In this document: piece after piece, positions 1 through 10,495 of the stretch
How the letters are laid out: each line of letters opens with the position of its first letter
How positions within the stretch are numbered: position 1 is the first letter of the stretch
From: Peromyscus leucopus
Taxonomy: Eukaryota; Chordata; Mammalia; Rodentia; Cricetidae
NCBI RefSeq assembly: GCF_004664715.2
Contig: NC_051063.1
Span: forward strand, 114,128,829-114,192,828
Reading direction: 5' to 3'
Length of the DNA: 64,000 nucleotides
Made by a program: the position numbers and the translations under genes
Notes under the pieces: model-generated
What the model saw: only the letters and a program-made list of their open reading frames with translations
What the model was told of the DNA's origin: nothing
Databases searched by the model: none

Positions 1-317
1 TAGTCTGTGTCAACTTGATAATTAAAGGCAAAAATATGAAGAATAAATTAAAGGAGAATACAAATGAAAAGAAAGTATAATTTTAATTTCACAGTCAAAA
101 TAGAGTGAAAAGAAGGTTGCTAATTGATAAAAATTGAGCGTCCCATAGACAAATAAAAGAAATAAAGTGGAGATGAGTGCAAAGGACTTAGGCAAGATGT
201 AACTCAGTAGATATCAAAGATGCAGGATCAGAGCAGAAGACATACTTATAATGCTCCAAAGGTCCTAAAAAAGTGCCAGTTTTCTGATATGGTCAGGTGT
301 CCTCTGTTCCTGAACAA

Positions 318-450
318 AGCTCAAGTTGGAAGAAATAAAAGGAGTAGAGAGTGGGAACAATGAAGGGCAAGGGGAAGAAGGGAAGGAAATGGGGAGGAGA
401 GGGAGGGAAGAAGAGACAGAAAGGAAAGAGGGAAGCACAGAGGAGGAAGC
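318..450. repeat. GA-rich low-complexity tract
   Basis: The plus strand is almost entirely A and G (gggaagaagggaaggaaatg and similar), an imperfect polypurine stretch. Such tracts can form triplex DNA and commonly give spurious open frames on both strands. No retroelement boundary is visible around it. Confidence 0.7.
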
Positions 451-1297
451 CAGAAGGGAACCTGAAAGGAACTTCAGTTTCAAAACACTTTCTTCGACTA
501 AGAAGAAAGAGGGGTTTGAAGAGAAAAGGCTTATCCAGGACTGATTACATCATGGAAATTACAAACCTGGGACAAGTATTTTGTACCAGAAAGAAAGAAA
601 ATCCTCAAAAATCTTATCAAAATGGCATGGAAGTCTTTCTGAAAGGGCTCCTGGTAGTAAAATATGGAATAGTTCTAGAATTAAAAAATAAGTAACAGTT
701 GTGTATTGTAAACAACTTAATAAAATCACAGCCTATGAGTCAATAATACTATAAATAAGGGACAAATGGAAGAAGGAAAAGCCTCTTCCTTAGAGTAGAA
801 TTCTAGCCAATGAAAATGGAGATGTGATAAAATAAGAAAATCATCAATTACTGTTTCAACCAATGGATAAGAATTAGACAAAGAGTTTGGCACTGTTTGA
901 ATTCATAGTTCTCCCCCACCAATTAGAATTGGCACCCAGAGACTCTTATTACCATGCACCATGGACATAGAATAGTCAAATTTGGTATATTTTTGCCAAA
1001 ACTTTAGGCAAATCCCAATTGCAGAACATCCTACAAAACACCTGGCCTATGCTCTTGTATTATGCCACAGTCGACAGGAAAGGTTGGTGAATTACTGAAG
1101 ATTAAAGGCAACTGAAGAGGAGTCTCGAAAAACCAAAAAAAAATAAAAAATGATGAGTAAACACAATGGAGGATCTTGGATAGATCTTGGACTGAGAAAA
1201 AATTACTATAAGTAGACATTACAGGGAAAATTCCTGAAACTGTACAGAAACTGTGCATTTTATATTAGACTAAGAGGAAATTATATGGTTTTGGATA

Positions 1298-1374
1298 ATT
1301 GCATATATACTAATACTAATTGCATATATACTAATACATACATACTAATAATACTAATACTATATACTAATTGC
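1298..1374. repeat. Short AT-rich tandem repeat
   Basis: The motif attgcatatatactaatac recurs at a spacing of about 22-24 bases and then degrades into repeated actaat steps. It is a small, imperfect AT-rich tandem with no attached element. Confidence 0.6.
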
Positions 1375-1515
1375 TCTAAATACTAAAGTATTCAGTGATA
1401 AAAGGGTTTGATGTCCCCAACACATTCTCAAATGCCTCATTAAAGATATGTTATAGATGCACATATGTATACATATAGAAATATAAAGAGATTTATGCAG
1501 AGAATATAAGGCAAG

Positions 1516-1886
1516 TGTCGGTTTCTGTTCTATTGCTGTGAGGAAACACAATGACCAAAGAAACTCTTATAAAAGAAAGCATTTACTTGGGAGCTTGCTT
1601 ACAGTTTCAAAAGGTTAGTCCATGATCATCATGGCAGGAAGCAGAAAGACACAGAGCTAGTGGAGAAACTGAGTGCTTTACATCCTGACGCACAGGCAGC
1701 AGGCAAAGAGAAAAAGAGAGAGAATTCACCCTGGACCTAGTGTGTGCTTTTGAAGCTCACTCCCAGTGACATACCTCCTCTACCATGGCCATAACTCCTA
1801 ATCCTTCACAAACAGTTCCACTAACTGGAGACCAAACATTCAGCCATATGTATCCATGGGGGTTATTTTTCATTCAAACCGTCACA
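1516..1886 (-). mobile_element. Solo MaLR LTR, MT-like, minus strand
   Basis: Read on the minus strand this has the layout of a rodent MT LTR (ERVL-MaLR): TG start, a GGCCATGGTAGAGGAGG-like segment, AGTGGAACTGTTTG, TTATAAGAGTT, and the CACAGCAATAGAA-type end seen here reversed as tctattgctgtgaggaaaca. Length (~370 bases) fits a full solo LTR. I see no internal sequence on either side. The MT name is from memory of the consensus. Confidence 0.85.
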
Positions 1887-2479
1887 GCAAATAAAATATA
1901 AAAATTGAAGCTTAGTAAATGAACGTGCAGGAGTTTCTAATACTGGTTATAAATTTCTGTAGGCTTTAAATCATATCAGAATACATAGTTTTTTTAAAAA
2001 AAAATGAGACTAGATGGTAAGAATAATTTTAGAACTTAGATCTCTCCAGTGACACATGAAGGAAATACCTAGAAGAAAGGAGACTTGAGAAGAACAAAGT
2101 ATGAAGAGAAGAATATGATTTTTAAAAACAGACAGAAAATCAGCATGGGAAATGAGGCAAAACGTATTGAGAACCCTTTATTCAAAAAACTTGGGGCCAG
2201 ATGTGGAAAAGTTTTTATGGATTTTTTGGACTTTTTAAACATCTGCATATCTATAATGAGATATCTTGGGAATAAGACCTAAATCTGGATATAAAATTCA
2301 TTCATGTTTGAAGGTAACTTTACTCAGTAGTGTTAGTGCGCCTGCATTTTCACTGTATCCATAATATAAGGTCAGGTATAGAACTTCCCACAGACATCAC
2401 ATCAGCAAGCAAAACATTCTAATTTTTGGAGAATTTCAGGTTTCATATTTTTGAATTAGAGATGCTCAAACTAAATAAT
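1887..2479. other. Unique AT-rich DNA, nothing recognised
   Basis: No repeat or gene was identified. The 65-codon frame at 2085-2282 has no recognisable domain. Confidence 0.5.
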
Positions 2480-2665
2480 AACCTGGAAGTTAAAGTATAA
2501 ACTCTGAATTTGGGTTCTGGTTCTGCTTCTTACTAAATATGTCACCTTTGGCAAAGTTATTTAATTTGTCCATTCCTCTATTTCTTTACCCACAAAATTT
2601 ACATACATAATTCCCACATAGTTAATTATATAGAATATGCTCAATAAAAGTCAACTATTATTTCT
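2480..2665 (+). mobile_element. MIR SINE relic
   Basis: The order of motifs matches the core and 3' half of MIR: ttctgcttcttactaaatat, cacctttggcaaagttattt, a tttctttacccacaaaat step, and the terminal tagaatatgctcaataaaag. It is heavily diverged, as expected of an old mammalian SINE. Confidence 0.7.
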
Positions 2666-3387
2666 TGGTCAATTTGGTAATGTATACACAAGTGTTCTCA
2701 TTAAATATTGAATACCAGGACACAGTATATGTTTAACCAGGTGTCATTTTTCCAGAAACAAGAAGAGTGAAGAAACTTAGGACAATAAAGCAGAATTAAT
2801 ACTTGCAGAGGAAGAAAATTTATTTATAAATTTTAAAATGTTGTCTAATTGAAGTGAAAATCCTCAGAGACATGCACTAAGCTGTGCATTAAGCAACACA
2901 TGGCATTTCTGTGCTTCAAATAATGGTTTTAAATATATAACATCTAAAATAGATTTTAATTAAAATATCTTTAATGAATAAGGCTGATACTTTGAGTTGC
3001 TCAAAAGCAGGCACTAAATAAATTCCAGATATTATTGATGCAAATCAGTGCCATTTATCAGCACTTATGTTCCCAAACAACTGCCAGGTGTGTCTTATTC
3101 TATGTTTAAGAGATAATTTTCAGATTCACCTCAATCTCTCAAGGAATTGGAATGTAATGAATTCTTCATATCCTACAGAGATTTGCTATATTAACCCTAC
3201 AATTTTTGGAAAGATACATATTTGGAATCTTGTATGAGACTAGTTTTAAATTCCATTTTTCTTCATGTTCCCCACCCCTAAAAAATAAATCCCAAATGTT
3301 ATCCAATCTGTCATTGGATTGTGGTATCAATCACTGGAAGAGAGAGAAGAAATCAATTAGCATCATGAATACCCAGTGTGATCACTA
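2666..3387. other. Unique AT-rich DNA
   Basis: No confident repeat, gene or RNA. The small frame at 3206-3388 (60 codons) has no family resemblance that I can see. Confidence 0.5.
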
Positions 3388-3787
3388 ATGTTGACTGTCA
3401 ATCTGACTCAGGTAGGAGGTCAGTAAAGCATTCTTCTGGGAGTATCTGTGAAAGCACTTCCAGAGAGGATTAATTGAGGTCCAGGAGACCTGCTCCGAAT
3501 GTGGGCAGCAGCATCCAGAAGGTTTGAGGGCTGGATGGAATAAAAGAAGGACAAGGAAGCCAGCTAGCATGGGTGCTCTCTCCCTCTGTCCTTTGAGGTG
3601 CCATGAAGTGGGCAGTCTCCTCCTCCTCCATACACCATTATGTGTGGAAGTACCATTGTGATGACCTGCCTTGCTTTGGGCCCAAGATAATCAAACCAGT
3701 CTGCAGCCATGGTCCCAGACTAAATTTTCCTCCCTGAGGGTTTTATGCCAGATATTTTATAATAGCAACAAAAAGTCTAATTAACAC
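3388..3787 (+). mobile_element. MaLR-style LTR, plus strand
   Basis: Begins ttgactgtcaatctgactca, continues through a gggagtatctgtgaaagcac segment, ggctggatggaataaaagaa, and ends with tttataatagcaacaaaaag followed by tctaattaac. The start, the internal 'fraction that leads to AATAAAA' and the 'cagcaacagaaaagtaactaa' style end are shared with other LTRs in this window (22673-23709, 28884-29309, 56801-57153). Exact family unresolved. Confidence 0.7.
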
Positions 3788-3890
3788 ACCTACTATGTAT
3801 TAGGCAGAGTTTGGAATCATAATTCTCTGCAGTTGGTCTTTTTAATTATTGTTACAGGTGTGTTATAAATAGAGAAACTGAAATGAGTGT
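3788..3890 (+). mobile_element. Possible MIR relic
   Basis: Contains actatgtattaggcagagt, an AT-rich middle and atagagaaactgaaatgag, the spacing expected of the MIR core with its 'gaggaaactgag' motif. It directly abuts the preceding LTR, so the LTR probably inserted in or beside an older MIR. Short and diverged. Confidence 0.45.
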
Positions 3891-4054
3891 GTATATCAGT
3901 GTGTAATCTACACTTGATAGTAAATTGGATACAGCATGCACTAGTAAAGTACAGAACAGAACATTCAGAGTGCACTGGATGCTAGCAATGCTAAAAAGTA
4001 AAAATTAAAAAAAAAAAAAAACACTACTACAACGTCATTTCAAAAAATCCTCTG

Positions 4055-4213
4055 GACCAGGCAAATTGTCATCCAACCATGATCCCAAGACTTGGGAAGC
4101 AGAGGCAGGGAAAGCTGAAGTTCAAGGTCATCTTAAATTACATAATAAACCCAAAGCTGGTCTTGGCTACATAAGGCCTTGCCTCAAACAATCAAACAAA
4201 CAAACAAAACATA
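4055..4213 (+). mobile_element. Old B1 SINE with (CAAA)n tail
   Basis: Follows the B1 order: ccaggcaaattgtcatccaa, atgatcccaagacttgggaa, gcagaggcagggaaagctga, gttcaaggtcatcttaaatt, tggtcttggctacataaggc and ccttgcctcaaacaatcaaa, then a CAAA-rich tail. Divergence is high, so an old B1/PB1-type copy is likely. A separate A-run lies just upstream at 4004-4020. Confidence 0.75.
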
Positions 4214-6035
4214 ATGACAAAAAATAAAGAAATTTTCCCGATCTCCAGATGGAAGGAAAGTCAACCTAGAGAGCCCATTCTAATGCTTTCCAGAGCCCGT
4301 TACCAAGGATATTTTAACTAATCTCAACTGCAGGTTGCTGAGCTATAGCTATTTCACTTCTCTCTCCATCAGCAAAATCTCAAACAGAATGAGGGCTTAG
4401 ACTCCAGGGACCATATCTTGCGAGCAGACGACTGCCAGAGGAAGGCAAAAATGATTCTATGGGGAGGTGGCCACAGACTGCCACTGCAGTTGAAACACTT
4501 GGAGACAACTAAACGTTCAAAAAAAAAGTTGTAGATTATTGGCTTTTCAGAATTTCTTTAAAATGCTTACTGTACAATAGTGTAGAATAGTTTCCCAAGG
4601 AATCATAGCTAATTTTACCATAAAACAAATAGCAAAAGATAAGAGTATAGATTAGAAATCAAAGTCAGACTTTGGAAGAAAATTTACCATCAGGCACATA
4701 AACTAGAAATTTACTTAGCATTCTGCTTAGTAACGATTAGGTAATCCACACCTTTTGCCCAGTCAGATGAGGCCAATGCTAATCAGTGCAAAGATGTTAT
4801 CTCTAGAGACATGTACTGTATAGAAAAATAAAAATCCATTTTTACCTGCAAGAATACATTTCCAACTCAATTCCTCAAGTCTAGTATTTAGGGACTAAGG
4901 ATAAATTTCCAAAAGAAGACTATTGCTTTGGTTTTCACTGTTTCACTTTGTTCCTGTTTTAAACTTATTCAGAATAAACAGTTCTAATCACAAGACTGTA
5001 TTGACCTCTACAAGCTCCAGAAGCTTAGTCCTGTACCATGTATTGAAGAGTGTCTTTGGCAGATTAAAACACCTAATGTCAACCACCACTTGAGAAAAGT
5101 GTCACATCTACTGATCCAAAAGGATAGATTCAAACAGCAGTCTATAATCATTTCATTTGAAATTAGCCGAAACATGATAGCTGATAGCTAATCTCAAAAA
5201 GTATTGCTTATAAACATAAGCATTCAAATTATCTAAAAAATCAATTTCAGACTCTAGAAATGATTTAAAATATGCTCCTATAAAGTGTGATGTAATTCTA
5301 TTATAATTATGATGTAATTCAAATTACATATAACTATACTATTGTACAATAATGACATAATTTCATAATGTGTGGTGTTTAGTACACCACATAGTAATTA
5401 TACAATGTATAGTAATTTTATAATGTATGGTAATTGTGTAATGTATAATTATAAAAGTCATAATCATGCTTATTATATTATAGAACAGTTACAATTATAC
5501 CTATTATACTAAACTTATTTCTACTATACTAAGTAATCTAATTAAAGTGTATTGCTTAAATGTAATTGTAGAAAAATAAAATCTACAGCCATTAAATTTA
5601 ACACTTCTTTCCCCACTCCATAACCTCCTCAAATATCTGAGGACTATAAGAGAAAATGTTAGGCCTAAATATAAAAGCATAGATTATAAAATATGCCATG
5701 TCTCATGTTTAATCTATCATTCGCTTACTTTCCTATGGGCTAAAGTATGCTGCCTTTCATTCCAAAGTGAGCAGAAAGCCAACCTGTGTGTACATACCCT
5801 GCAGGACACCTAAGCTGTCTGATCCACCGCGACCCTCAAGTATGTCAGGGAAGTGCTGGTCTCCCTTAGACCAGCTGATGTTGTAAAAGAATCGTGATAC
5901 AGCTAAGCAAGCCACACCAGATCCTGGAGTCAAACCAAAGTCTACCAAACTCCAGAAAAGAAATTTCCAGGTGGCTATAGTTTCATTAATAATTTTTACA
6001 AAACAAACCTTGCTCTTACTTTACCGTGGACAGCA
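4214..6035. other. Mostly unique AT-rich DNA
   Basis: No gene is seen. The 5280-5560 part is very AT-rich with recurring taatt/ataatgta steps. A less AT-rich patch at about 5757-5948 is described under findings. I recognise no retroelement in the remainder. Confidence 0.5.
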
Positions 6036-6039
6036 CCTA

Positions 6040-6262
6040 TAAGGGTGCTATAGTAAATGGCTCAGAGATTAAAGAGCATTTGCTGCTCCTCCAGAGGATG
6101 GGAATTTAGATCTCTACACCAATGTCACGTGGCTCATGACCACTTATAACTCCAGCTCCAGGGGATTCATTGTTTTATTCTGCCTTTCTCGGGCACCAAC
6201 TCATATGAGCCATACACTCACACAAACACACATAACAAAAAAATAAAAATCTCTAAAAAGAA
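6040..6262 (+). mobile_element. B2/B3-family SINE
   Basis: A tRNA-like head (atggctcagagattaaagag, gctcctccagaggatgggaa) is followed by cacgtggctcatgaccactt, ataactccagctccagggga and an AATAAAAATCT tail. This is the standard layout of rodent B2-clan SINEs. The A and B box regions derive from a tRNA, but this is a SINE and not a tRNA gene. Confidence 0.85.
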
Positions 6263-6799
6263 AGATGTGCCTATTAATGTTTCTCTTTTTACTTCCCTTC
6301 CTCACCATCTCACTATGTTCTCATTTCCCCATCTTTTCAGTCCCTTCCTCAAAAACCCAGTCATACAACCACTAGAAAAAAGAGCAAGGCCCATCCCAGT
6401 AGACAACAGCTATGGCAACTCAGAGCAGAGAATGAAGAGATGAAGAGAGCATCTGCCAATGGACATGGTCCACTGTACACTTACAGAGACCAAGCCTGGG
6501 GTCAGAGCTGGAGCAGTACTTAGAGGGCACTCATGGAGTAAGACAGTGACAGAGTACTTTGTCATAGCTGAGTAGGGTGAGCATGTTGTCCATGCAGAAA
6601 TGTCTATATGGTTATGAGAGCGTTGGTTCCATGTGGAAGGTCTCTAATAGGGCAGCAATGGCAACCAGATGTTGATTCTATACAGAGGAGTGAATCAAAT
6701 TGGTAGACAAAACAAGGATGGCAAGACTCAGAAATCCATGTTTGTGTTAAGAGTATGTGCCATTTCTCAATATGTTATCAAGGCACCTTAAATTCTGGC

Positions 6800-6950
6800 T
6801 ATAAAGACACTCATTTACAATTTATCAACAACCCTGTGTGGTCTTGCTATTCTATCAGCTTTACAAAGGCAGAAACTCACAAAGGGTTTGTAAAATTTGA
6901 CCAGTTTATTTGTCCATAACCATTAGAGCTAGAATAGGAACTGGGCTGCT
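6800..6950 (+). mobile_element. MIR SINE relic
   Basis: Contains atttatcaacaaccctgtgt, ctttacaaaggcagaaactc and attagagctagaataggaac in the order of the MIR core: 'caacaaccctatgagg', 'tttacagatgaggaaactg', 'agctagtaagtggcagag'. Diverged. Confidence 0.6.
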
Positions 6951-7549
6951 CTTAATTATTACTTTTTGGGTTTACAATAAGTGTCAGGTTTTTCTTTGCT
7001 TTGCTTTGGGTTTATAGGGATTTCGTTTGTTCCTTGTGTTTTCCTTTTCAACTAGAACAGTTCATGGACCGTGACTCAGCAGTTCCAGCTCAAAGATCTT
7101 TCTCTCTATAGACTCTTTCACAGAAGCCCTTGCTGCCTCTCCTGCTCTGTTGCTTGTGGGCTTTCTGTTCATCTTGAGTGAGTCTTCTGGCCCCATGTCA
7201 ATGTTTTATGTTTCCTCTATCTGCATGCGAGCTTTGTAATGTGAAGGGCCACATCATATTACATTCTCATTCCTCATTAACAGTACTTGCCAAATTTTAT
7301 CCTGCACCAATGGGCTTGTCAGAAAACAGAATACTGGGCTATACCCGCAGCTGTAAATCCCCATGCAGTGATGACCACACTCCGAGATCTGTTATGGTAG
7401 AGAGCCTCCAGTGCAATGGAGCAATACATTTTGGATTTTTTAAAACTGTAACCTATTTTATGTAATATATCCAATTGTGCATAACACATACATATACTAT
7501 AGAATGCCTGATATGGTTACACTTTGTTGCCTTATTTTCCTTCCTTTTA

Positions 7550-7645
7550 TTCATTTCTTCAACAGATGTTTATTAAGCATGTATTTTATTCTCACCATCG
7601 AGATACAACACTGAGTAAGATAAATTGGTCTCTGGTCTGAGTAAA
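7550..7645 (+). mobile_element. Ancient mammalian repeat fragment
   Basis: The string ttcatttcttcaacagatgt then tattaagcatgtattttatt and gatacaacactgagtaagat follows the widespread mammalian repeat whose consensus reads 'attgagcacctactatgtgccaggc ... gatacagcagtgaacaa'. The same family recurs at 12915, 28395 and 32620. I cannot name it securely. Confidence 0.5.
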
Positions 7646-8088
7646 GCCAGTCATCCATCAGGAAAGGGAAGCCTGGATTTTATAGCATCCCTGGGAATTC
7701 ATATTGCATTTATATTTTCTAAAAGTCAAACATTTTTTCTGGTTATATTATCAATGTATGCGATGGTTGAAGTAAGTTATCATGACACTGTAAAGGGCAT
7801 AATGAAAACAAATGATGGAAATACCATTATTCTAAGAATATTATTTCCTAAGGGAAGGAGAATATTCATAGGTGTCGATTCACCATGGTGGGCAGGACAC
7901 GGTAGAGCAGAGGGGGTCACATCCTGAGAATGCTGGAAGGGACCAGAATAAGATATAGTTTTCAAAGATGTGTGCACCAGTGACCCACTTCCTCTGCTTA
8001 GACCTCACTCCTACTTTTCCTAAAATTAATATTGGAAAATCATGAAAAGTAGGTAGCTAAATAGAAGGATGGATGAATGAACAAAATT

Positions 8089-8118
8089 GTGTGTGTGTGT
8101 GTATGTGTGTGTGTGTAA
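8089..8118. repeat. (GT)n microsatellite
   Basis: About 15 GT steps with one A interruption (gtgtgtgtatgtgtgtgtgt), followed by an acacac step that makes a small imperfect palindrome. Confidence 0.9.
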
Positions 8119-8635
8119 TACACACATATGGTGCAAAAAGTAAGTACAAAATTTCATAATATGGAATAGACACAATTTATTGAATGATCAATATTAAGGA
8201 GGAGGTGTGAGCCACAATCAGACAGTGCTAGAGCAAAGGATGCTAAGAATCATCCTTCCCACTACTTTACTATACATATGAAACCAGATGGCTAACTAGG
8301 GTGACCCAACCAAGAACGTGAAGGCAGCAGTGACTAAATTGGGGCTTGAATTTCCTCTTTTGCAAACCAAGAAGCTTTCCAGTACAGTCATAGCTTATTC
8401 TGAACTGAAAAGCATAACAATAAGCCTCTAAGAGTTACTATGCAAGCAGATGCCAAGCACATCAGAATTTATCCCTGGAGGGCTCAGAACAACATCAGCT
8501 GTCACTAGTTTTTCACTTGGAGATTTTGGACTTGACTGGGAATGATAGGAGAAATTCAGTTATCCCTCCCTGGCATAAAATGGACTCATTATAGGAAACA
8601 AAAACTCTCTAAAGTAACAGAACTCAAAGAATGAA
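8119..8635. other. Unique DNA, nothing recognised
   Basis: No repeat family, gene or RNA recognised between the GT microsatellite and the composite array downstream. Confidence 0.5.
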
Positions 8636-8788
8636 TACATATATATATATATATATATAAATATAGGCATTATATATATTTATAGGCATTATATATATTT
8701 ATAGGTATTATATATATTTATAGGCATTACACACACACACACAGAGAGAGGGAGGGAGGGAGAGACAGAGACAGAGACAGAGAGACAG
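8636..8788. repeat. Composite array: (AT)n, 19-bp tandem, (CA)n, (GA)n
   Basis: Starts with an AT dinucleotide run (8638-8659), then a 19-bp unit beginning ataggcatt at 8663, 8682, 8701 (one base changed) and 8720, then a CA run, then GA/GGGA/GACA steps to 8788. It adjoins the reversed LTR that follows. Some MaLR-style LTRs of this kind have a TATA/GAGA-rich 3' end, so the array may have grown from that part. Confidence 0.85.
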
Positions 8789-9178
8789 AATGCCTATGAA
8801 TGGAACATCCAAGGATCCAGTACTTGTCTGTCCATGAAGCTGGATGTCTCAACTGGTCTTTAGTATACCCTGGAATCCAGTAGGCTCTAATGCCAGAGAA
8901 GGAATGAATGTGTTAGCAAAGGCAAGAGCAAGCAGGCAATGTCCTTTATATAGGCTGCCAGCAGAAGGTGTGGTCCAGATGAAAGGGGGATCTTCCCACC
9001 TCAAAAGATATGGATTAAAGGTTTACCTTCGCACACCAAAGGTCTGGATTAAAAGCAAGTCTTCCCACTTCAAATGACTTAATAAAGAAAAATATCTTAG
9101 GGGTGTACTCAGTCATTTGGGCTTCCGTTAGCTCCAGATGTAGTCAAGTTGACAGCCAAGATAGCCATCACAGACAGG
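8789..9178 (-). mobile_element. MaLR-style LTR, minus strand
   Basis: Minus-strand copy of a common rodent LTR-like repeat. On the plus strand it shows ctcaactggtctttagtata, tctaatgccagagaaggaat, gctgccagcagaaggtgtgg, repeated 'cttcccacctcaaa...gattaaag' blocks, and the terminal tagtcaagttgacagccaag. Near full length. Two or three 'cttcccac-tcaaa' segments are short internal repeats that I also recall from the family. Family name unresolved. Confidence 0.8.
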
Positions 9179-9304
9179 AACGTCAAAGCTGGACTATGTG
9201 GAGGTGGTGGTGAATTTAATGCAAAGAAGAAAGAGAACAAGAGAAAGTGATGGAGGGGAAGAAAGAGAAATGGTTCTATGTTTCTCTCATATGTGTGATC
9301 TAGG

Positions 9305-9374
<70 letters not shown>
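9305..9374. repeat. (GT)n(GA)n compound microsatellite
   Basis: A GT run at about 9305-9327 switches directly to a GA run to about 9374. Frames running through it on both strands (Val/Cys then Glu/Arg; Ser/Leu then Thr/His) are artefacts of the dinucleotides. Confidence 0.95.
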
Positions 9375-9377
<3 letters not shown>

Positions 9378-10344
9378 GATAGGAAGAAGAATGAGAGGAT
9401 GGAGGAGAGCAACAAGATGGGTAAGGAGGAATGAAGGAGGGTAGTGAGGATGGTCAATGTGAATAAAGCATAACGATATGTGAGTGTAAAATGTCATAAT
9501 GAAGCATAATGAAGCATACTACAGATTAAAATTTTTTTACATTTAAAAAAAGGAAAACAGAAACAAAATACTATAGGCCTTTCTCAGTGTTGATATTTCC
9601 CTTTCAACCTTTAGCCTAAATCAAGTAACATTAAAAATGCTATAAATGCAACAGCACAAAACGATCTCGGGGGCACATGAGGCCAGACTGTTAAAGGAGG
9701 AAAAAACAATCTCTCCACCAGCTGTCTAACACCTATCATTCACAGACAGTTAAAGTCAATAGGATTTGAAAGGCTGACTCCATGTTCTGTTCCTTCTTAG
9801 GTAACTGCTGTTTGCCAGAAACTTGGATGAAGTCCACAAAGACTCCTTTTGCTGTGAGTGAACTTTCTGATCTGTTGTTTTATTTCCAAGCTTCCTTTGT
9901 TCTGCTGTCTAAGTGCTCCAACCATACAGTTACCTAAACAAAACTACGTAAAGCTGACATTTTTTTAATCATTATGGTGTTATTACTAAGAGTATTGCAG
10001 TTGATAGGATGAGCTGCATCACACATATGCTTTAGGAAGGTCAGAATGCCTTCAGTGCCTGCAGTTCCCATCTGAAGGTCTCACACACACAAACTATTCC
10101 AGCCTGCAGGGTGACGGCGTAGCACCTAACACATAATCAATCAGACTCTAGATGATCCAACTGCATCCTCTCACTCAGGTTGATTTTTTTAAGCAGAGTC
10201 AATTGACAGAAGAGGAGTAATGTATTTAACATGAGGTACAGACTAGATTTGAGAGTGGCTGTTAAGGGTATAACAGAATAATTCAGTTGATAATTATAAA
10301 ACAGCAGTTACGATACCACAGCATTAGAATGATGATCTTAATGC
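9375..10344. other. Unique DNA, nothing recognised
   Basis: No gene, RNA or repeat family could be identified. Confidence 0.5.
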
Positions 10345-10495
10345 AGGCCTGTACTATTGAGCTCTCACTAAATGGCAGGCATGGCTACTCCACCTGAACC
10401 CTGTGACCACCCTTGGGGTCTGTCTTCTGCTGTGAACTCCATTTTACAGATGAGAAAATGAGGCAGAGAGATGCTAAGGAAGTACACGAAATCAA
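10345..10495 (+). mobile_element. MIR SINE
   Basis: Shows ctctcactaaatggcaggca, ctgtgaccacccttggggtc, then ctccattttacagatgagaa and aatgaggcagagagatgcta, the most conserved MIR core segment. A clear match for an ancient SINE. Confidence 0.8.

Larger units (their letters stand above)
1..1515. other. AT-rich DNA, no gene or clear repeat
   Basis: Apart from the purine-rich tract at about 318-500 and a short AT-rich tandem at 1298-1374, I see no recognisable repeat and no believable exon. The 114-codon plus-strand frame at 351-695 starts inside the purine-rich tract and is dominated by Lys, Arg, Gly and Glu, which is what GA-rich DNA gives in any frame. Confidence 0.6.
6263..8080. other. Unique DNA with old repeat relics
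   Basis: No gene is seen. Probable MIR-type (6800-6950) and other ancient (7550-7645) relics are listed separately. Frames at 7178-7465 (95 codons) and 7625-7927 (100 codons) lack recognisable domains, and the second begins at the edge of the ancient relic. Confidence 0.5.

Noticed and set aside
351..695. 114-codon open frame
   Set aside because: Low-complexity purine-rich DNA; no domain and no sign of splicing.
6040..6110. tRNA gene (A and B box-like motifs)
   Set aside because: It is the tRNA-derived head of a B2/B3 SINE. The same applies to heads at 13320, 25110, 26793, 36683 and 60455.
9198..9497. Open frames on both strands at 9198-9434 and 9300-9497
   Set aside because: Both are translations of the GT/GA microsatellite.
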